Assembly (NCBI GenBank): GCA_934630485.1 | Contig: CAKTWD010000002.1 | Coordinates: 1 to 56,752 of the forward strand | DNA length: 56,752 nt | Reading direction: 5' to 3' | Source of the DNA: an uncultured Eggerthellaceae bacterium | GTDB lineage: Bacteria > Actinomycetota > Coriobacteriia > Coriobacteriales > Eggerthellaceae | Shown here: piece by piece, positions 7,378-16,173 of the stretch | How the letters are laid out: each line of letters begins with the position of its first letter | Numbering within the stretch: the first letter of the stretch is position 1 | Translations under genes and position numbers: made by a program | Notes under the pieces: generated by a model | Database searches by the model: none | What the model was told of the DNA's origin: nothing | The model's input: the letters and a program-made list of their open reading frames with translations, nothing else

Positions 7378-8625
7378 ATGGAAGAAGTATTCGCTATCAA
7401 ATGCAAGAGCTGCGGCGGCCCCATGTACTCCAACCAGGCAAAGCGCAGTTTCGAGTGCGCGTATTGCGGCGCAAGCGAGCCCTGGAGCAAGGACGAATCC
7501 GAGCCAAACGCCCTGATCAGCTTCCGTCATAAACCCCTCGAGAAGCAAAATGACCTGCTGAAGCTTGTCATTGCGGGCACGCTTCAACCGCCCGAGGAAA
7601 AAGAGTGGTACTACTTCGAGTACTACTGGCGCAGCATGTCGCTGTTCGAAAAGATCCTGAACGACGACCCTGCCACCGCGCAGGAGCTTAGCAAATCTAA
7701 GCACATCAGCATTCCCTGCCCGTACTGCGGCGCGTCGTTCGAGGGCGAATCGACCCAAAGCGTGTTCGAATGCCCCGCATGCGGCAACAAGGTTGCCATG
7801 TCAGACTGCTGCGAACCGGGAACGTTCAGCAAGCGCCTTTCAATTGGATCGGGCGCCGAATACATCCCCGAGCAGGCTCTTCCCTGCCATATCACCGAGC
7901 AGCAGGCCCGCGCCAACGCGAGGCAGTTCGTGCAGCAGCACGCCGATGCGTTCGCCAATCACGACATGAATGACTGCATCGACAATCAGATGACGCTTGC
8001 ATACCTGCCCATTGCCGCGGTCGACCTTCATGTGATGACCGCGTTTCCCGGCGGGTTGTTCCGCAAAGACACGCTGATCTACAGCGAGCTCATTAACTGG
8101 GCTTACCCTAAAACCGACTTCTTCGACATGCCCCTTCTTAGCCTTCTTGAGCCATGGGACTACTCTGAAGCAGCGCATTTCGACCCCGCAATGCAAGAAG
8201 GAAACTTCCGCATTGCCGCTGTTGTCGGCCTTATCAACGACAACGTGCTGGTGAACGAAGTCGGCCGCTACGTCATTGGCAACGATCTTCAGGAGGCATT
8301 CGGTCTGAACCCCAAGAAGATGAAGTCGTGGGCGCGCAATATCCGCAAGCATGGATCGGGGCTTATGCTGGCTCCCGTGTACTATTTCGATCGCCCCGCA
8401 TCGGACGGGCGCGAAGGCGAACAGATACGCATGGCTGTGAACGGGCAGACCGGCCGCGTTGCAGCTGTGGTATTCGACGAGAAGAAAGAGGCGCGCTTCG
8501 TTTCGCCCCTTGGCTCGAACGTGCATCTATCCGCTGAAAGCACCGTTCATGCGAATCCCATCGAAGTTCGCTACAAGAAGTCACCCCATCTGTACGAAAT
8601 TGCCCGCATCGGCAGGCTTAGCTAA
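7378..8625 (+). CDS. Zinc-ribbon protein of unknown function
   Basis: 415-aa protein not recognised beyond its metal sites. Four CxxC knuckles lie at the N-terminus: CKSCGG (about residue 9), CAYCGA (about 26), CPYCGASF (about 116) and CPACGN (about 134). They probably form two zinc ribbons. The remaining ~270 residues have no signal peptide or membrane segment and contain aromatic-rich segments (ALLSLLEPWDY-like) and a short YKK-type C-terminus. The start at 7378 follows GAGGAGG; an upstream ATG at 7327 lacks such a site. It is inserted between leuB and leuCD on the opposite strand. A cytoplasmic scaffold or nucleic-acid-binding role is only a guess. Confidence 0.75.
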   Translation: MEEVFAIKCKSCGGPMYSNQAKRSFECAYCGASEPWSKDESEPNALISFRHKPLEKQNDLLKLVIAGTLQPPEEKEWYYFEYYWRSMSLFEKILNDDPATAQELSKSKHISIPCPYCGASFEGESTQSVFECPACGNKVAMSDCCEPGTFSKRLSIGSGAEYIPEQALPCHITEQQARANARQFVQQHADAFANHDMNDCIDNQMTLAYLPIAAVDLHVMTAFPGGLFRKDTLIYSELINWAYPKTDFFDMPLLSLLEPWDYSEAAHFDPAMQEGNFRIAAVVGLINDNVLVNEVGRYVIGNDLQEAFGLNPKKMKSWARNIRKHGSGLMLAPVYYFDRPASDGREGEQIRMAVNGQTGRVAAVVFDEKKEARFVSPLGSNVHLSAESTVHANPIEVRYKKSPHLYEIARIGRLS

Positions 8626-8652
8626 ATAAACCTGCCGAGAAACCCGGCGCGC

Positions 8653-9147
8653 TCACTTTCCAAGGATCTTCTTGGTGCGGGCGACCAAACCGCCCTCTTC
8701 GATGATCTCCTGCAAGAACGGCGGGAAAGGCTGGGCTTGGAACGTCAGACCCGTGGTTTTATCAGCAATAACGCCGTTGTCGGCATCGACCTCGACCACG
8801 TCACCGTTATTGATGGCATCAGCCGCTTCGGGGCATTCCATGATAGGCAAGCCGATGTTGATAGCGTTGCGATAGAAGATACGCGCGAAACTCTTTGCGA
8901 TGACGACGCTCACACCTGCAGCCTTGATGCAGATAGGAGCATGCTCGCGCGAAGATCCACAGCCAAAGTTCTCTTCCGCAACGATGATGTCGCCCGGCTG
9001 GACCTTCTTCACGAACTCGGAGTCAAGATCCTCCAAGCAATGTTTCGCAAGCTCGACCGGATCGGACGTGGTAAGGTAGCGCGCCGGAATGATGACGTCG
9101 GTGTCGACGTCGCGACCGTATTTATGAACTGCTCCCTCGAATTTCAT
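8653..9147 (-). CDS. leuD: 3-Isopropylmalate dehydratase, small subunit
   Basis: 164-aa swivelling-domain subunit of isopropylmalate isomerase, partner of LeuC. The start MKFEGAVHKYGRDVDTD at 9147 has AAGGAG upstream; the longer frame overlaps leuC and is rejected. The DTDVIIPARYL motif, the GCGSSREHAP substrate loop and the short ~165-aa length identify the archaeal/clostridial-type LeuD. It begins 10 bp after the leuC stop, so leuC-leuD is one operon. Confidence 0.95.
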   Translation of the reverse strand: MKFEGAVHKYGRDVDTDVIIPARYLTTSDPVELAKHCLEDLDSEFVKKVQPGDIIVAEENFGCGSSREHAPICIKAAGVSVVIAKSFARIFYRNAINIGLPIMECPEAADAINNGDVVEVDADNGVIADKTTGLTFQAQPFPPFLQEIIEEGGLVARTKKILGK

Positions 9148-9157
9148 CAAACGCTCC

Positions 9158-10426
9158 TTAATCCAAATCAGTCGGCAAGCCGATGTGCCCAAGAACGGCA
9201 GATGCCGCAGCAACAGCAGGCGACGACAGATAAACTTCGCTAGTTGGGTCGCCCATGCGGCCGACGAAATTGCGATTGGTGGTTGAAATCGAGCGCTCAC
9301 CTGGGGCAAGTACGCCCATATAGCCGCCCAAGCATGGACCGCATGTCGGCGTTGAAACCGCACAGTTGGCATCAAGGAAGATCTGCGTGAGACCCTCGTC
9401 GATGCACTGACGGTAAACCTGTTGCGTGGCGGGGATGATGATGCAACGCACGTTGGGGCTGACTTTGCGACCCTTCAGCACCGCAGCAGCCTGGCGCATG
9501 TCCTCAATGCGGCCATTGGTGCAGCTGCCGATAACCGCCTGATCGATGACGATATCGCGAGCCTCGGCAACGGGACGCGTGTTGGAGGGCAAATGCGGGA
9601 AAGCAACCGTCGGCGGGATGTCGGCGGCGTCGATTTCGTACACCTTCCGATACTGGGCATCGGGATCGGAATGATATTCGGTATAAGGGCGTTCGACGCG
9701 ACCGTCCATGTAAGCGCGTGTGACGTCATCGACCTCGATGATGCCGGCTTTGCCGCCGGCTTCGATGGCCATGTTGGAAATGGTAAGGCGCTCGTCCATG
9801 CTCAGGGAGCGAATAGCGCTTCCCGTGAATTCCATGGCGCAGTAAAGGGCGCCATCAACGCCGATCATACCGATGATGTACAGGATGACGTCCTTGCCGG
9901 TAACGCCGGGGGCAAGCTCGCCTTCGATCTTGAACAGCAACGATTCGGGAACTTTGAACCACGCCTTACCTGTTGCGTAGCCAACACCTGCATCGGTGGA
10001 GCCGACGCCCGTAGAGAAAGCGCCAAGCGCGCCGTACGTGCACGTGTGGCTGTCAGCACCAATGATCAGATCGCCCGCACCGACAACGCCCTGCTCGGGC
10101 AGAAGCGCATGCTCGACGCCCACACAGCCTACCTCCCAATAATGGGTGATACCCTGCTCACGAGCGAAATCGCGCGCGGCCTTAGCCTGCTTGGCGGAGT
10201 TGATGTCTTTGTTCGGCGTGTAATGATCGGGGACGATGAGAACTCGCGTGGGATCGAAGACCTTGCCAACGCCGATCTCATTGAACGTCTTGATGGCGAT
10301 TGGGGTTGTCACGTCATTCGAAAGAACAAGATCGAGATCGCATTCGACTAGCTGACCAGGGCTTACCTCATCGAGTCCGGCGTGAGCCGCCAAAATCTTC
10401 TCCGCAATGGTCATAGGACGCGTCAT
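9158..10426 (-). CDS. leuC: 3-Isopropylmalate dehydratase, large subunit
   Basis: 422-aa aconitase-family [4Fe-4S] hydro-lyase that isomerises 2- to 3-isopropylmalate with LeuD. Visible motifs are GADSHTCTYGALGAF, the cluster cysteine in GSCTNGR, and TCGPCLGG with two more cluster cysteines. The ~420-aa length places it with the short LeuC/homoaconitase-type subunits. The start ATG 10426 has AGGAG five bases upstream. It follows a peptidoglycan-binding-domain gene by 28 bp and precedes leuD by 10 bp. Confidence 0.95.
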   Translation of the reverse strand: MTRPMTIAEKILAAHAGLDEVSPGQLVECDLDLVLSNDVTTPIAIKTFNEIGVGKVFDPTRVLIVPDHYTPNKDINSAKQAKAARDFAREQGITHYWEVGCVGVEHALLPEQGVVGAGDLIIGADSHTCTYGALGAFSTGVGSTDAGVGYATGKAWFKVPESLLFKIEGELAPGVTGKDVILYIIGMIGVDGALYCAMEFTGSAIRSLSMDERLTISNMAIEAGGKAGIIEVDDVTRAYMDGRVERPYTEYHSDPDAQYRKVYEIDAADIPPTVAFPHLPSNTRPVAEARDIVIDQAVIGSCTNGRIEDMRQAAAVLKGRKVSPNVRCIIIPATQQVYRQCIDEGLTQIFLDANCAVSTPTCGPCLGGYMGVLAPGERSISTTNRNFVGRMGDPTSEVYLSSPAVAAASAVLGHIGLPTDLD

Positions 10427-10454
10427 CGATACTCCTTCTCTCGTTCTGTTCCTG

Positions 10455-11369
10455 TTAATTCTCCTTGGACAACGCTAGGCAAAGCGCATCAAGCAGCGTG
10501 ATTGCGAAATGCTGCGCGGAACGATCCTCGCCGGCATCTTCCCACCTAGTGCCAGGGGTGACAACGGCCAAACGGTTGGTGCCCTTTGCAGCAAGCGTTT
10601 CGAACGCAGCCGAAAGACGCAGCGACAAAGACCCCTCGGGGGCATAGCTTACGCATGGGATGTCGCCGGGGCAGGTTTCCTCGGGCAGCATGATATGAAC
10701 CATGAACATACGATTGTCAGGCTGGACCAAAAGCGAATCGGCGCTCAGGATTTTCGAGGCAGGGTTGGTCGCAAGCGCAAGATTGGACATACGCGACGCA
10801 ACGCTGCGCGTGAACGCATCGGTGCCGAACAGGCACAGGGCATGACGTTCCAGAACATCGGCGGCACGCGCGAAGCCGATGTTGATGGGAACGTCGATGG
10901 GCTTTTTGCCCTCCCATGAATGATGAAGGTTGCGGATAGCGGCGTACGTGTAAGCACCAGCGATGCCATCTGCGGGAAGGCCCAGGTTCACCTGGAACTT
11001 GCGCAGGGCGTCTTCGGTGTATGCGCCGAAAATGCCGTCTTCGTTGCCGCACGAGAAACCAAGCGCGCCAAGAGCCTGCTGGAGATCAAGCACGTCGTTG
11101 CCATGGAAATACGGCATGCGAAGGAACAACGTGCGATCACCCAACGAGAACGACGCGTCGACCAAAGCCGACCAAACGCGCTCGTCGACTTCGTCGGACT
11201 CGGGCAGCGACTCCTTCTTACAGAAGGCGCGAACTGCCTGTGCGGTTTTCTGGCCGAATGCGCCATCGACATGGGCGCTGTCAAGCAAGCCGATACGAGC
11301 CAGACGATGCTGGACGTCTTCGACTGCGGGCCCTTTGTCACTTTGTTTAATCGTATCCATGCCTGCCAT
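10455..11369 (-). CDS. Peptidoglycan-binding-domain protein
   Basis: About 304 aa with two tandem PG_binding_1-type repeats. One spans about residues 12-65 (VEDVQHRLARIGLL..DGAFGQKTAQAVRAF), the other about 80-135 (VLDLQQALGALGF..DGIFGAYTEDALRKFQ). A C-terminal ~170-aa domain was not recognised. No signal peptide is visible, which is odd for a wall binder. The start is uncertain: clustered ATGs at 11360, 11369 and 11393, none with a perfect ribosome site. The C-terminal part could be an amidase-like or regulatory domain, but no catalytic zinc motif is seen. It lies upstream of leuCD by 28 bp, possibly cotranscribed. Confidence 0.75.
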   Translation of the reverse strand: MAGMDTIKQSDKGPAVEDVQHRLARIGLLDSAHVDGAFGQKTAQAVRAFCKKESLPESDEVDERVWSALVDASFSLGDRTLFLRMPYFHGNDVLDLQQALGALGFSCGNEDGIFGAYTEDALRKFQVNLGLPADGIAGAYTYAAIRNLHHSWEGKKPIDVPINIGFARAADVLERHALCLFGTDAFTRSVASRMSNLALATNPASKILSADSLLVQPDNRMFMVHIMLPEETCPGDIPCVSYAPEGSLSLRLSAAFETLAAKGTNRLAVVTPGTRWEDAGEDRSAQHFAITLLDALCLALSKEN

Positions 11370-11534
11370 GATAGACCATGCGGGCATGCGCATCGCTCCA
11401 AGGACCATCCTTACATTGAATTGGCAGAGCGATTTTTCCGATTCACAGCGCCCGAGAAAATCGATAGCGCCCTGCCGAACCAAGCCGACAAGGCGCTACC
11501 GCGAGTCGTTGTTGTTGCCGTAAACGCAGGCGAA

Positions 11535-12587
11535 CTACTTCAGGCGATTGACGAACCAATCGGCCATAGAGATCAGCAGATCGCGGGAATCCGACGGAGG
11601 AACCATCTCGATCAGGCGGTTCTTCGCGATGCTGGTAAGGTTCTCGGCATACGAGCGAGCGTAATCGATGCTGCCCGATTTCTGCATGATCTGGACGGCC
11701 TCTTCAAGCACCGCCGGATCCTTCTCCTTCGAAGAAAGGATCTCGATGATGCGCTTACGATCGGCCTCGTCAGCGTTCTGCAGAGCATGAACCACCACAA
11801 GCGTGCGCTTGCCTTCGGTGATGTCGTCACGGAAGCCCTTCTTGGTGCTTTCCGTCTTGCCGATGAGGTTCAGCAGGTCATCCTGAATCTGGAACGCCAA
11901 GCCGGTATCGAGGCCGTAGTTACGCAGCGCCTCGACCTGGGCGTCAGTTCCGCCGCCCACGATCGCGCCGATGGCCAGGGGCACGGCGCCCGAGTAGTGA
12001 GCCGTCTTGTGCGTGGCCATGGTGAGGTAATCCTCGGGCGTGATGTCGTAACGGTCGTCGCGCGCCCAACCGATATCAAGAGCCTGACCCTCGATGGTGC
12101 GACGCGTCATGTCGATGAGTTCCTTGATGACGCGAACCTTGGTAGCATCGTCGAGAATCGGATCCTCGATGACCGTACCGTTTACCAAGGAAAGCCCCAG
12201 GTCACCCATGTTGATGGCAAGGCCCGTTCCCTCAGTAAGATGCAGGCAGGGCTCGCCGCGGCGAAGCTCGGCCTCGTCGGCGATGTCGTCATGAATGAGC
12301 GCTGCGGTATGGAAGTGCTCGATTGCAGCGGCTGCGCTGACCGCCCTTTCGGCGTTGCCGCCAACGGCCAGGCATGCAGCAAAGCAGATCAGCGGACGAT
12401 GGCGCTTGCCGCCGTTCTGGCTGTAGCGACGCAGCGGATCGTACAGGTACTTGTCCATATCAGGATGCGAACCGTACGGAATGAATGCGTTGATAAGCTC
12501 GCCGACCTGGTCGGCGTAGGACGCAAGGTACTCTTCGAACGAACCGGGTTTGCCGCCCTGGGCGAGGATTTCATTGATGCTAGGCAT
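11535..12587 (-). CDS. Polyprenyl (all-trans) diphosphate synthase
   Basis: 350-aa trans-prenyltransferase that condenses isopentenyl diphosphate onto an allylic primer. The product would be the side chain of menaquinone or a short prenyl diphosphate. The first aspartate-rich motif is HDDIADEAELRRGEP (DDxxD) and the second is QIQDDLLN (DDxxN). GGKRHRP, for diphosphate binding, lies in the N-terminal third. The start at MPSINEIL is chosen; an in-frame ATG 24 bp upstream is possible. Chain length cannot be read confidently from the residues before the first DDxxD. Menaquinone would be the electron donor for DsrMKJOP, but that link is inferred. Confidence 0.9.
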   Translation of the reverse strand: MPSINEILAQGGKPGSFEEYLASYADQVGELINAFIPYGSHPDMDKYLYDPLRRYSQNGGKRHRPLICFAACLAVGGNAERAVSAAAAIEHFHTAALIHDDIADEAELRRGEPCLHLTEGTGLAINMGDLGLSLVNGTVIEDPILDDATKVRVIKELIDMTRRTIEGQALDIGWARDDRYDITPEDYLTMATHKTAHYSGAVPLAIGAIVGGGTDAQVEALRNYGLDTGLAFQIQDDLLNLIGKTESTKKGFRDDITEGKRTLVVVHALQNADEADRKRIIEILSSKEKDPAVLEEAVQIMQKSGSIDYARSYAENLTSIAKNRLIEMVPPSDSRDLLISMADWFVNRLK

Positions 12588-12678
12588 GGATTTCTTTGTC
12601 CCCTGCTTCACGATAGTGCTTAACGAACGAGGCGACGTCTAAACGCCACCAACGTGCGCCTTTCCCCAAAAAGCACGT

Positions 12679-12694
12679 GCCGACAAACGTCGGC
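12679..12694 (-). terminator. Hairpin/terminator after tRNA-Leu
   Basis: GCCGAC-AAAC-GTCGGC stem, followed on the minus strand a few bases later by a CTTTTT tract. It lies between tRNA-Leu and the prenyl synthase start. Confidence 0.55.
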
Positions 12695-12709
12695 TGCGCG
12701 TTCTTGGAC

Positions 12710-12794
12710 TGGTAGGAGCGGTGGGACTCGAACCCACAAGCCCGAAGGCGGCGGATTTTAAGTCCGCTGCGTATGCCAATTCCGCCACGCTCCC
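12710..12794 (-). tRNA. tRNA-Leu (anticodon UAA)
   Basis: Cloverleaf on the minus strand: acceptor GGGAGCG/CGCTCCT, anticodon loop CTTAAAA (UAA), a long class II variable arm, T loop GGTTCGAGTC, and an encoded CCA at 12710-12712. Confidence 0.95.
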
Positions 12795-12846
12795 ATTCGC
12801 GCACGACGCTGTTCACTTTAGCAAAGAATGCAAGCCCCAATGGGCA

Positions 12847-13818
12847 CTATTCGTTGGCTACCCGTAAAACAATACCTTGAAGGATGTCCGACTCACTTAC
12901 CGTGAACTCCGAGATGCCCAAAAGATCCATGATCGTTTGCAAGATCAAGAAGCCCGCCACGATCACGGGGGCTCTGTCCGGATCAAGGCCGACCGTCTGA
13001 CGGCGGGTTGCCAAAGGCTGCGACCCCAGTCGGCTGGCGATGCCGTCAAGCTGCCCGCGCGTGACGCGCGCTTTATGAACGCGGGACGAGTCGTAGGTTT
13101 CCATGGCCTCGCGAATGGAAACGACAGTTGTCGCCGTGCCCGCCACTGCAACCATACGCGCACCGGTGAATCCATGCGAGTGGAGCTCGGCGAAGTACGG
13201 CGCCATTTGGTCGCGCATCCACGTGCGTGCGGCTTCGATCTCGGCCTTAGTTGGGATGTCGGTTTTCAGGAAACGCTCGGTCATGCGACGGCATCCGATG
13301 TCAAACGATTTCGCCAGAACGGGGGCGTTCCCCGATTGACCTGCGACGACTTCAGTCGAACCGCCGCCGACGTCAACGACGACCGCCGATTCGCCGGGAA
13401 ATTCCGCCGTGGCGCCCGAAAAAGAAAGAGCAGCTTCAAGTTCACCGGGAATGACGCGCACGTCGACGCCCAGATCACGCATGCGGTTCGTGAAGTCGGC
13501 GGCATTTTCGGCGTCACGCGATGCCGAGGTAGCCAGCGCGACGATTCGCGGCTTCAAACCGAAGGGGTTGTGCGCAGCGTCGTTCAGCGATTCGAGCTTA
13601 GCCAGATATCGTTTGACGATGTCAGCAACGCGCTCGATGGCCTGCGGCTTCAAGCGATGCGTGGCATCGACGCCTTCGCCCAGGTTGGCGATGGCGTATT
13701 CGCGGCAAAGCTCGCGCATACCGCCCTGCGCATCGACGTCGGCAACAAGCATGCGGCACGTGACCGTACCGATATCGATTGCGACGACGCGGCAAACCGG
13801 CAGGAACGAATCGCCCAT
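12847..13818 (-). CDS. Ppx/GppA-family exopolyphosphatase / pppGpp phosphohydrolase
   Basis: 323-aa actin-like ATPase-fold phosphatase. Members hydrolyse polyphosphate or pppGpp. Phosphate-1 motif AIDIGTVTCRMLVADV lies at the N-terminus. The second phosphate motif VVVDVGGGSTEVV is near residues 146-158, and GATAEFPGESA lies just before it. The length matches the short Ppx/GppA core (no HD domain). It starts at ATG 13818, 2 bp after the stop of the FtsB/DivIC-like gene, an arrangement common in Gram-positive genomes. Whether it acts on polyphosphate or pppGpp cannot be decided here. Confidence 0.9.
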   Translation of the reverse strand: MGDSFLPVCRVVAIDIGTVTCRMLVADVDAQGGMRELCREYAIANLGEGVDATHRLKPQAIERVADIVKRYLAKLESLNDAAHNPFGLKPRIVALATSASRDAENAADFTNRMRDLGVDVRVIPGELEAALSFSGATAEFPGESAVVVDVGGGSTEVVAGQSGNAPVLAKSFDIGCRRMTERFLKTDIPTKAEIEAARTWMRDQMAPYFAELHSHGFTGARMVAVAGTATTVVSIREAMETYDSSRVHKARVTRGQLDGIASRLGSQPLATRRQTVGLDPDRAPVIVAGFLILQTIMDLLGISEFTVSESDILQGIVLRVANE

Positions 13819-13820
13819 GG

Positions 13821-14966
13821 TTACTGCCCAACCCCGAAGAATTTATCCAGGATAGGCGAGTACCAAGTTTCAGGGTAGTCGATGTTACCGACGGCAACGT
13901 TGGCGGTGATGGTGCTTCCAGCCTCTTCCTTCGCGTAGGCCGAGTCGGAAAGGCCCTCGACCTTGGCAGTTTGCTCGCCCTGCTTCACCCAGCCGTAATC
14001 TTTGTGAGCGATGGTCTCTACGCCGGCGTCGCTGGTAAGACGGTCGTTTTGGGCTTCGAGAGCATCGCTTCGCGCCTCGATCGCGGCGTACTGAGCCTGT
14101 GTGCGATCGTTGTCGCGAATGGACTGGTAGTACTGCTGAGCGGGGCCATAAATGCTGATGAACGAGCCAACCAAGCACACGAAGACCACCGCGGCGATCA
14201 CGCCATAGCGAGAAAGGAAAAAGTTGGACAGGAACGCCGCGGGGTTGAAGCTGGACAAACCCTGGGCAACCGCCTTGCCACTGGGGACAAGACGCGCTGC
14301 TTTGCGAGCGTTCTTCCCCATCTTGCCTTCATAGACAGCGGCGCGAGGCGAACCCTCGCCAGACGAGGGGGCGTCATCAGAGCCGAACTGCTCGGCGAAC
14401 ATGCGGCCAGCGCGGTCTTTCGCACGCTTGCGGCGCTTTCGTTCCGCTTTCGACGCATTCACTTCGGCATTGGCTTTTTCGTTGTCGAACTCTTCGCCAC
14501 CGAATCGATCCTCCAGACTGGAGTCGACCTTGCGATCGGAACCCGCAGATGCCGAGACGGTCGACGCGGATGCGCCGCCGCGGATCACCGAGAACGAAGA
14601 GCCCGCGCTGGAAGCAGGCTTGTCGCCACGCATCTCGGCCCAGAATTCCTCGTCAGAAAGCGACGAGAGGCCCGACGACTTGGGCTGCACGGGGCGGGAA
14701 ACCGCCGCGCCTGCCGAAGGCGAGCGATGGAATGAAGAGCGAGCGACCGGCTCTTTTGCCTGATCAAGGTAGGCGAATGCTGAACGACGAGAGGCCGAAC
14801 CACGACGGCGGCTTTGCGCTTTCGCAGCCGCATCGTAGCGGTCCAGAGATTCGACGAAATCGGAGTAGAAGTCTTCGGAGCGAGAGCTACCGGAGGCACG
14901 ACGAGACCGCGAGGCGCTGCCGCGCTTCGCCGCATCGAACGACACGATATTCGATCGCTGAGACAA
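13821..14966 (-). CDS. FtsB/DivIC-family septum formation initiator with long N-terminal tail
   Basis: 381-aa cell-division protein. Residues 1-~225 are a charged, Ser/Ala/Arg-rich low-complexity cytoplasmic tail. One membrane segment (YGVIAAVVFVCLVGSFISIY, about 235-255) is followed by an extracellular coiled coil (IRDNDRTQAQYAAIEARSD, about 265-285) and the conserved ETIAHKDYGWVKQGE element of DivIC/FtsB. Typical FtsB is ~100-130 aa, so the tail is unusually long; long tails occur in Actinobacteria. The start codon is TTG at 14966 with GGGAG nine bases upstream. It is coupled to the Ppx/GppA gene downstream. Confidence 0.85.
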   Translation of the reverse strand: MSQRSNIVSFDAAKRGSASRSRRASGSSRSEDFYSDFVESLDRYDAAAKAQSRRRGSASRRSAFAYLDQAKEPVARSSFHRSPSAGAAVSRPVQPKSSGLSSLSDEEFWAEMRGDKPASSAGSSFSVIRGGASASTVSASAGSDRKVDSSLEDRFGGEEFDNEKANAEVNASKAERKRRKRAKDRAGRMFAEQFGSDDAPSSGEGSPRAAVYEGKMGKNARKAARLVPSGKAVAQGLSSFNPAAFLSNFFLSRYGVIAAVVFVCLVGSFISIYGPAQQYYQSIRDNDRTQAQYAAIEARSDALEAQNDRLTSDAGVETIAHKDYGWVKQGEQTAKVEGLSDSAYAKEEAGSTITANVAVGNIDYPETWYSPILDKFFGVGQ

Positions 14967-15155
14967 TGGATTGGGCTCCCTGAAGCATCGTGGTTGGTTT
15001 GGGTTTCGTGTAATGCTTGAGCCAAATCAGAATACCACATCGCCAAACCGACAATGTATCCGCTCTGTGTTTTCTTGAAGCTGCTAACGCGCAACGAAGG
15101 CGTCTTAGGAGACGATCGGGCGACCTCGATACGCGGCGCCCGCCAACCGGGCAGC

Positions 15156-15539
15156 TTAGTATTCGATGCCGAGACGCCTGATATACTCGGTCCATTTTTC
15201 GAACGAATCGTCGCTGATGGCATGCTCCATCACATGGGCTTCTTCTTCGGCCATGTCAGCGGGAACGCCAAGGACCTTCTCCATAAAGGCAACAAGGAGG
15301 TTGTGGCGTTCGACGATCTTGCAGCCATATTCATAGCCAGCGGGGGTAAGAGTCGCGTCGCCATAATACGGCTGATCAAGAAAGCTCTTCTCTTTAAGAA
15401 GCGAGAGGGCTTTGTTCACAGACGCCTTCGAGACCCCCATCTTCTTGGCGATATCGACCGAGCGAACGGCCTGCTCGGTACTGCCGCCCAGCTCAACAAT
15501 CGCTTCAAGGTAGTCTTCATGCGATTTGGAAACCTTCAT
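15156..15539 (-). CDS. DtxR/MntR-family metal-dependent regulator
   Basis: 127-aa regulator. An N-terminal winged helix (SHEDYLEAIVEL at 5-16, DIAKKMGVSKASVNKAL with the recognition helix) is followed by a dimerisation domain with the metal-ligand pattern of the family: C..IVERHNLLVAFMEKVLGV then EEEAHVMEHAISD (E-E-x-A-H...E-H). It lacks the SH3-like third domain of DtxR/IdeR, so it resembles MntR-type short members. The start is ATG 15539 with GGAG upstream. It probably senses Fe2+ or Mn2+, and its targets are not visible here. No metal transporter gene is adjacent. Confidence 0.9.
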   Translation of the reverse strand: MKVSKSHEDYLEAIVELGGSTEQAVRSVDIAKKMGVSKASVNKALSLLKEKSFLDQPYYGDATLTPAGYEYGCKIVERHNLLVAFMEKVLGVPADMAEEEAHVMEHAISDDSFEKWTEYIRRLGIEY

Positions 15540-15581
15540 TTGCAAGCTCCATTATTCGAATCGTACGGTCACAACATGCAA

Positions 15582-15615
15582 AATCCCCGACCGTCCGTCG
15601 GGACCATCGGGGATT
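15582..15615. repeat. Hairpin AATCCCCGA/TCGGGGATT
   Basis: Perfect 9-bp arms with a 16-base loop just upstream of the DtxR regulator gene. It could be a terminator or regulatory hairpin; its direction is unclear. Confidence 0.5.
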
Positions 15616-15629
15616 CAGATTTCAAGGGA

Positions 15630-15671
15630 CCGGCAAGAGGGAGGAGAGGGGGGGGTGGACCCTCTTGCCGG
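15630..15671 (+). terminator. Hairpin with purine-rich loop, possible terminator
   Basis: Perfect 11-bp arms CCGGCAAGAGG/CCTCTTGCCGG around a 20-base G-rich loop that includes a run of eight G. It is followed by TAATTTTG on the plus strand. No plus-strand gene precedes it closely, so its role is unclear. Confidence 0.45.
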
Positions 15672-16046
15672 TAATTTTGCGGTGAATGATCAGACGAGAG
15701 AGGAATCTTCACCGCCGGATTGGCTTTTCAAAATCGAAGGAACCTAAACTAGAACAACATCGGGGTTGAATCGGCTTTTCAACCGTTTCCCGAGGTCGTT
15801 GCTTGACCCTTTCGACATTTGTTAGTTTAGGGTTACATGCTGAGCATTGTCAACAGTAAGTTTTCTTTGGTTTACTTCTTCATAAGTTGCACATATTGAA
15901 CTTTTGTCAATTCGAACCGAAACGGAGGAATGGCAGCGACTGTTCACGCCAAGCATCCACGCTTTCATCCGCTTCGAGCAACACGCGTCGGCATCCCCTC
16001 CCCCTGGCCGCAAGCAACACGTGTCAGACATTCCCGTTTCCACCTG

Positions 16047-16075
16047 GTTTCATGATGCTGGGCTTTGCATGAAAC
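16047..16075. promoter_or_regulatory. Inverted repeat GTTTCATG-N13-CATGAAAC upstream of thrC
   Basis: Perfect 8-bp arms ending 34 bp before the TATAAT box. Candidate operator or attenuator element for thrC. Confidence 0.4.
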
Positions 16076-16109
16076 AAGACACCGCAGCTCACGGGGCATC
16101 TACTAGGGA

Positions 16110-16115
16110 TATAAT
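16110..16115 (+). promoter_or_regulatory. Candidate -10 box of thrC
   Basis: Consensus TATAAT 58 bp before the thrC ATG. The -35 region (about 16087-16092) is weak. Confidence 0.45.
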
Positions 16116-16173
16116 CGCCCTGCACGAAGCAAAACGGTTCGGCATTCGCCCCGAAACGGAAAGGGACGCTCAC

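Larger units (their letters stand above)
15540..16173. other. 634-bp intergenic region, DtxR regulator / thrC
   Basis: Contains two adjacent hairpins (15582-15615 and 15630-15671), an AT-rich stretch 15820-15900 likely to hold promoters, an 8-bp-arm inverted repeat (16047-16075) and a TATAAT box (16110-16115). An in-frame extension of thrC runs through part of it, but it has poor coding character and no homology. No T-box or known riboswitch was recognised. Confidence 0.5.
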
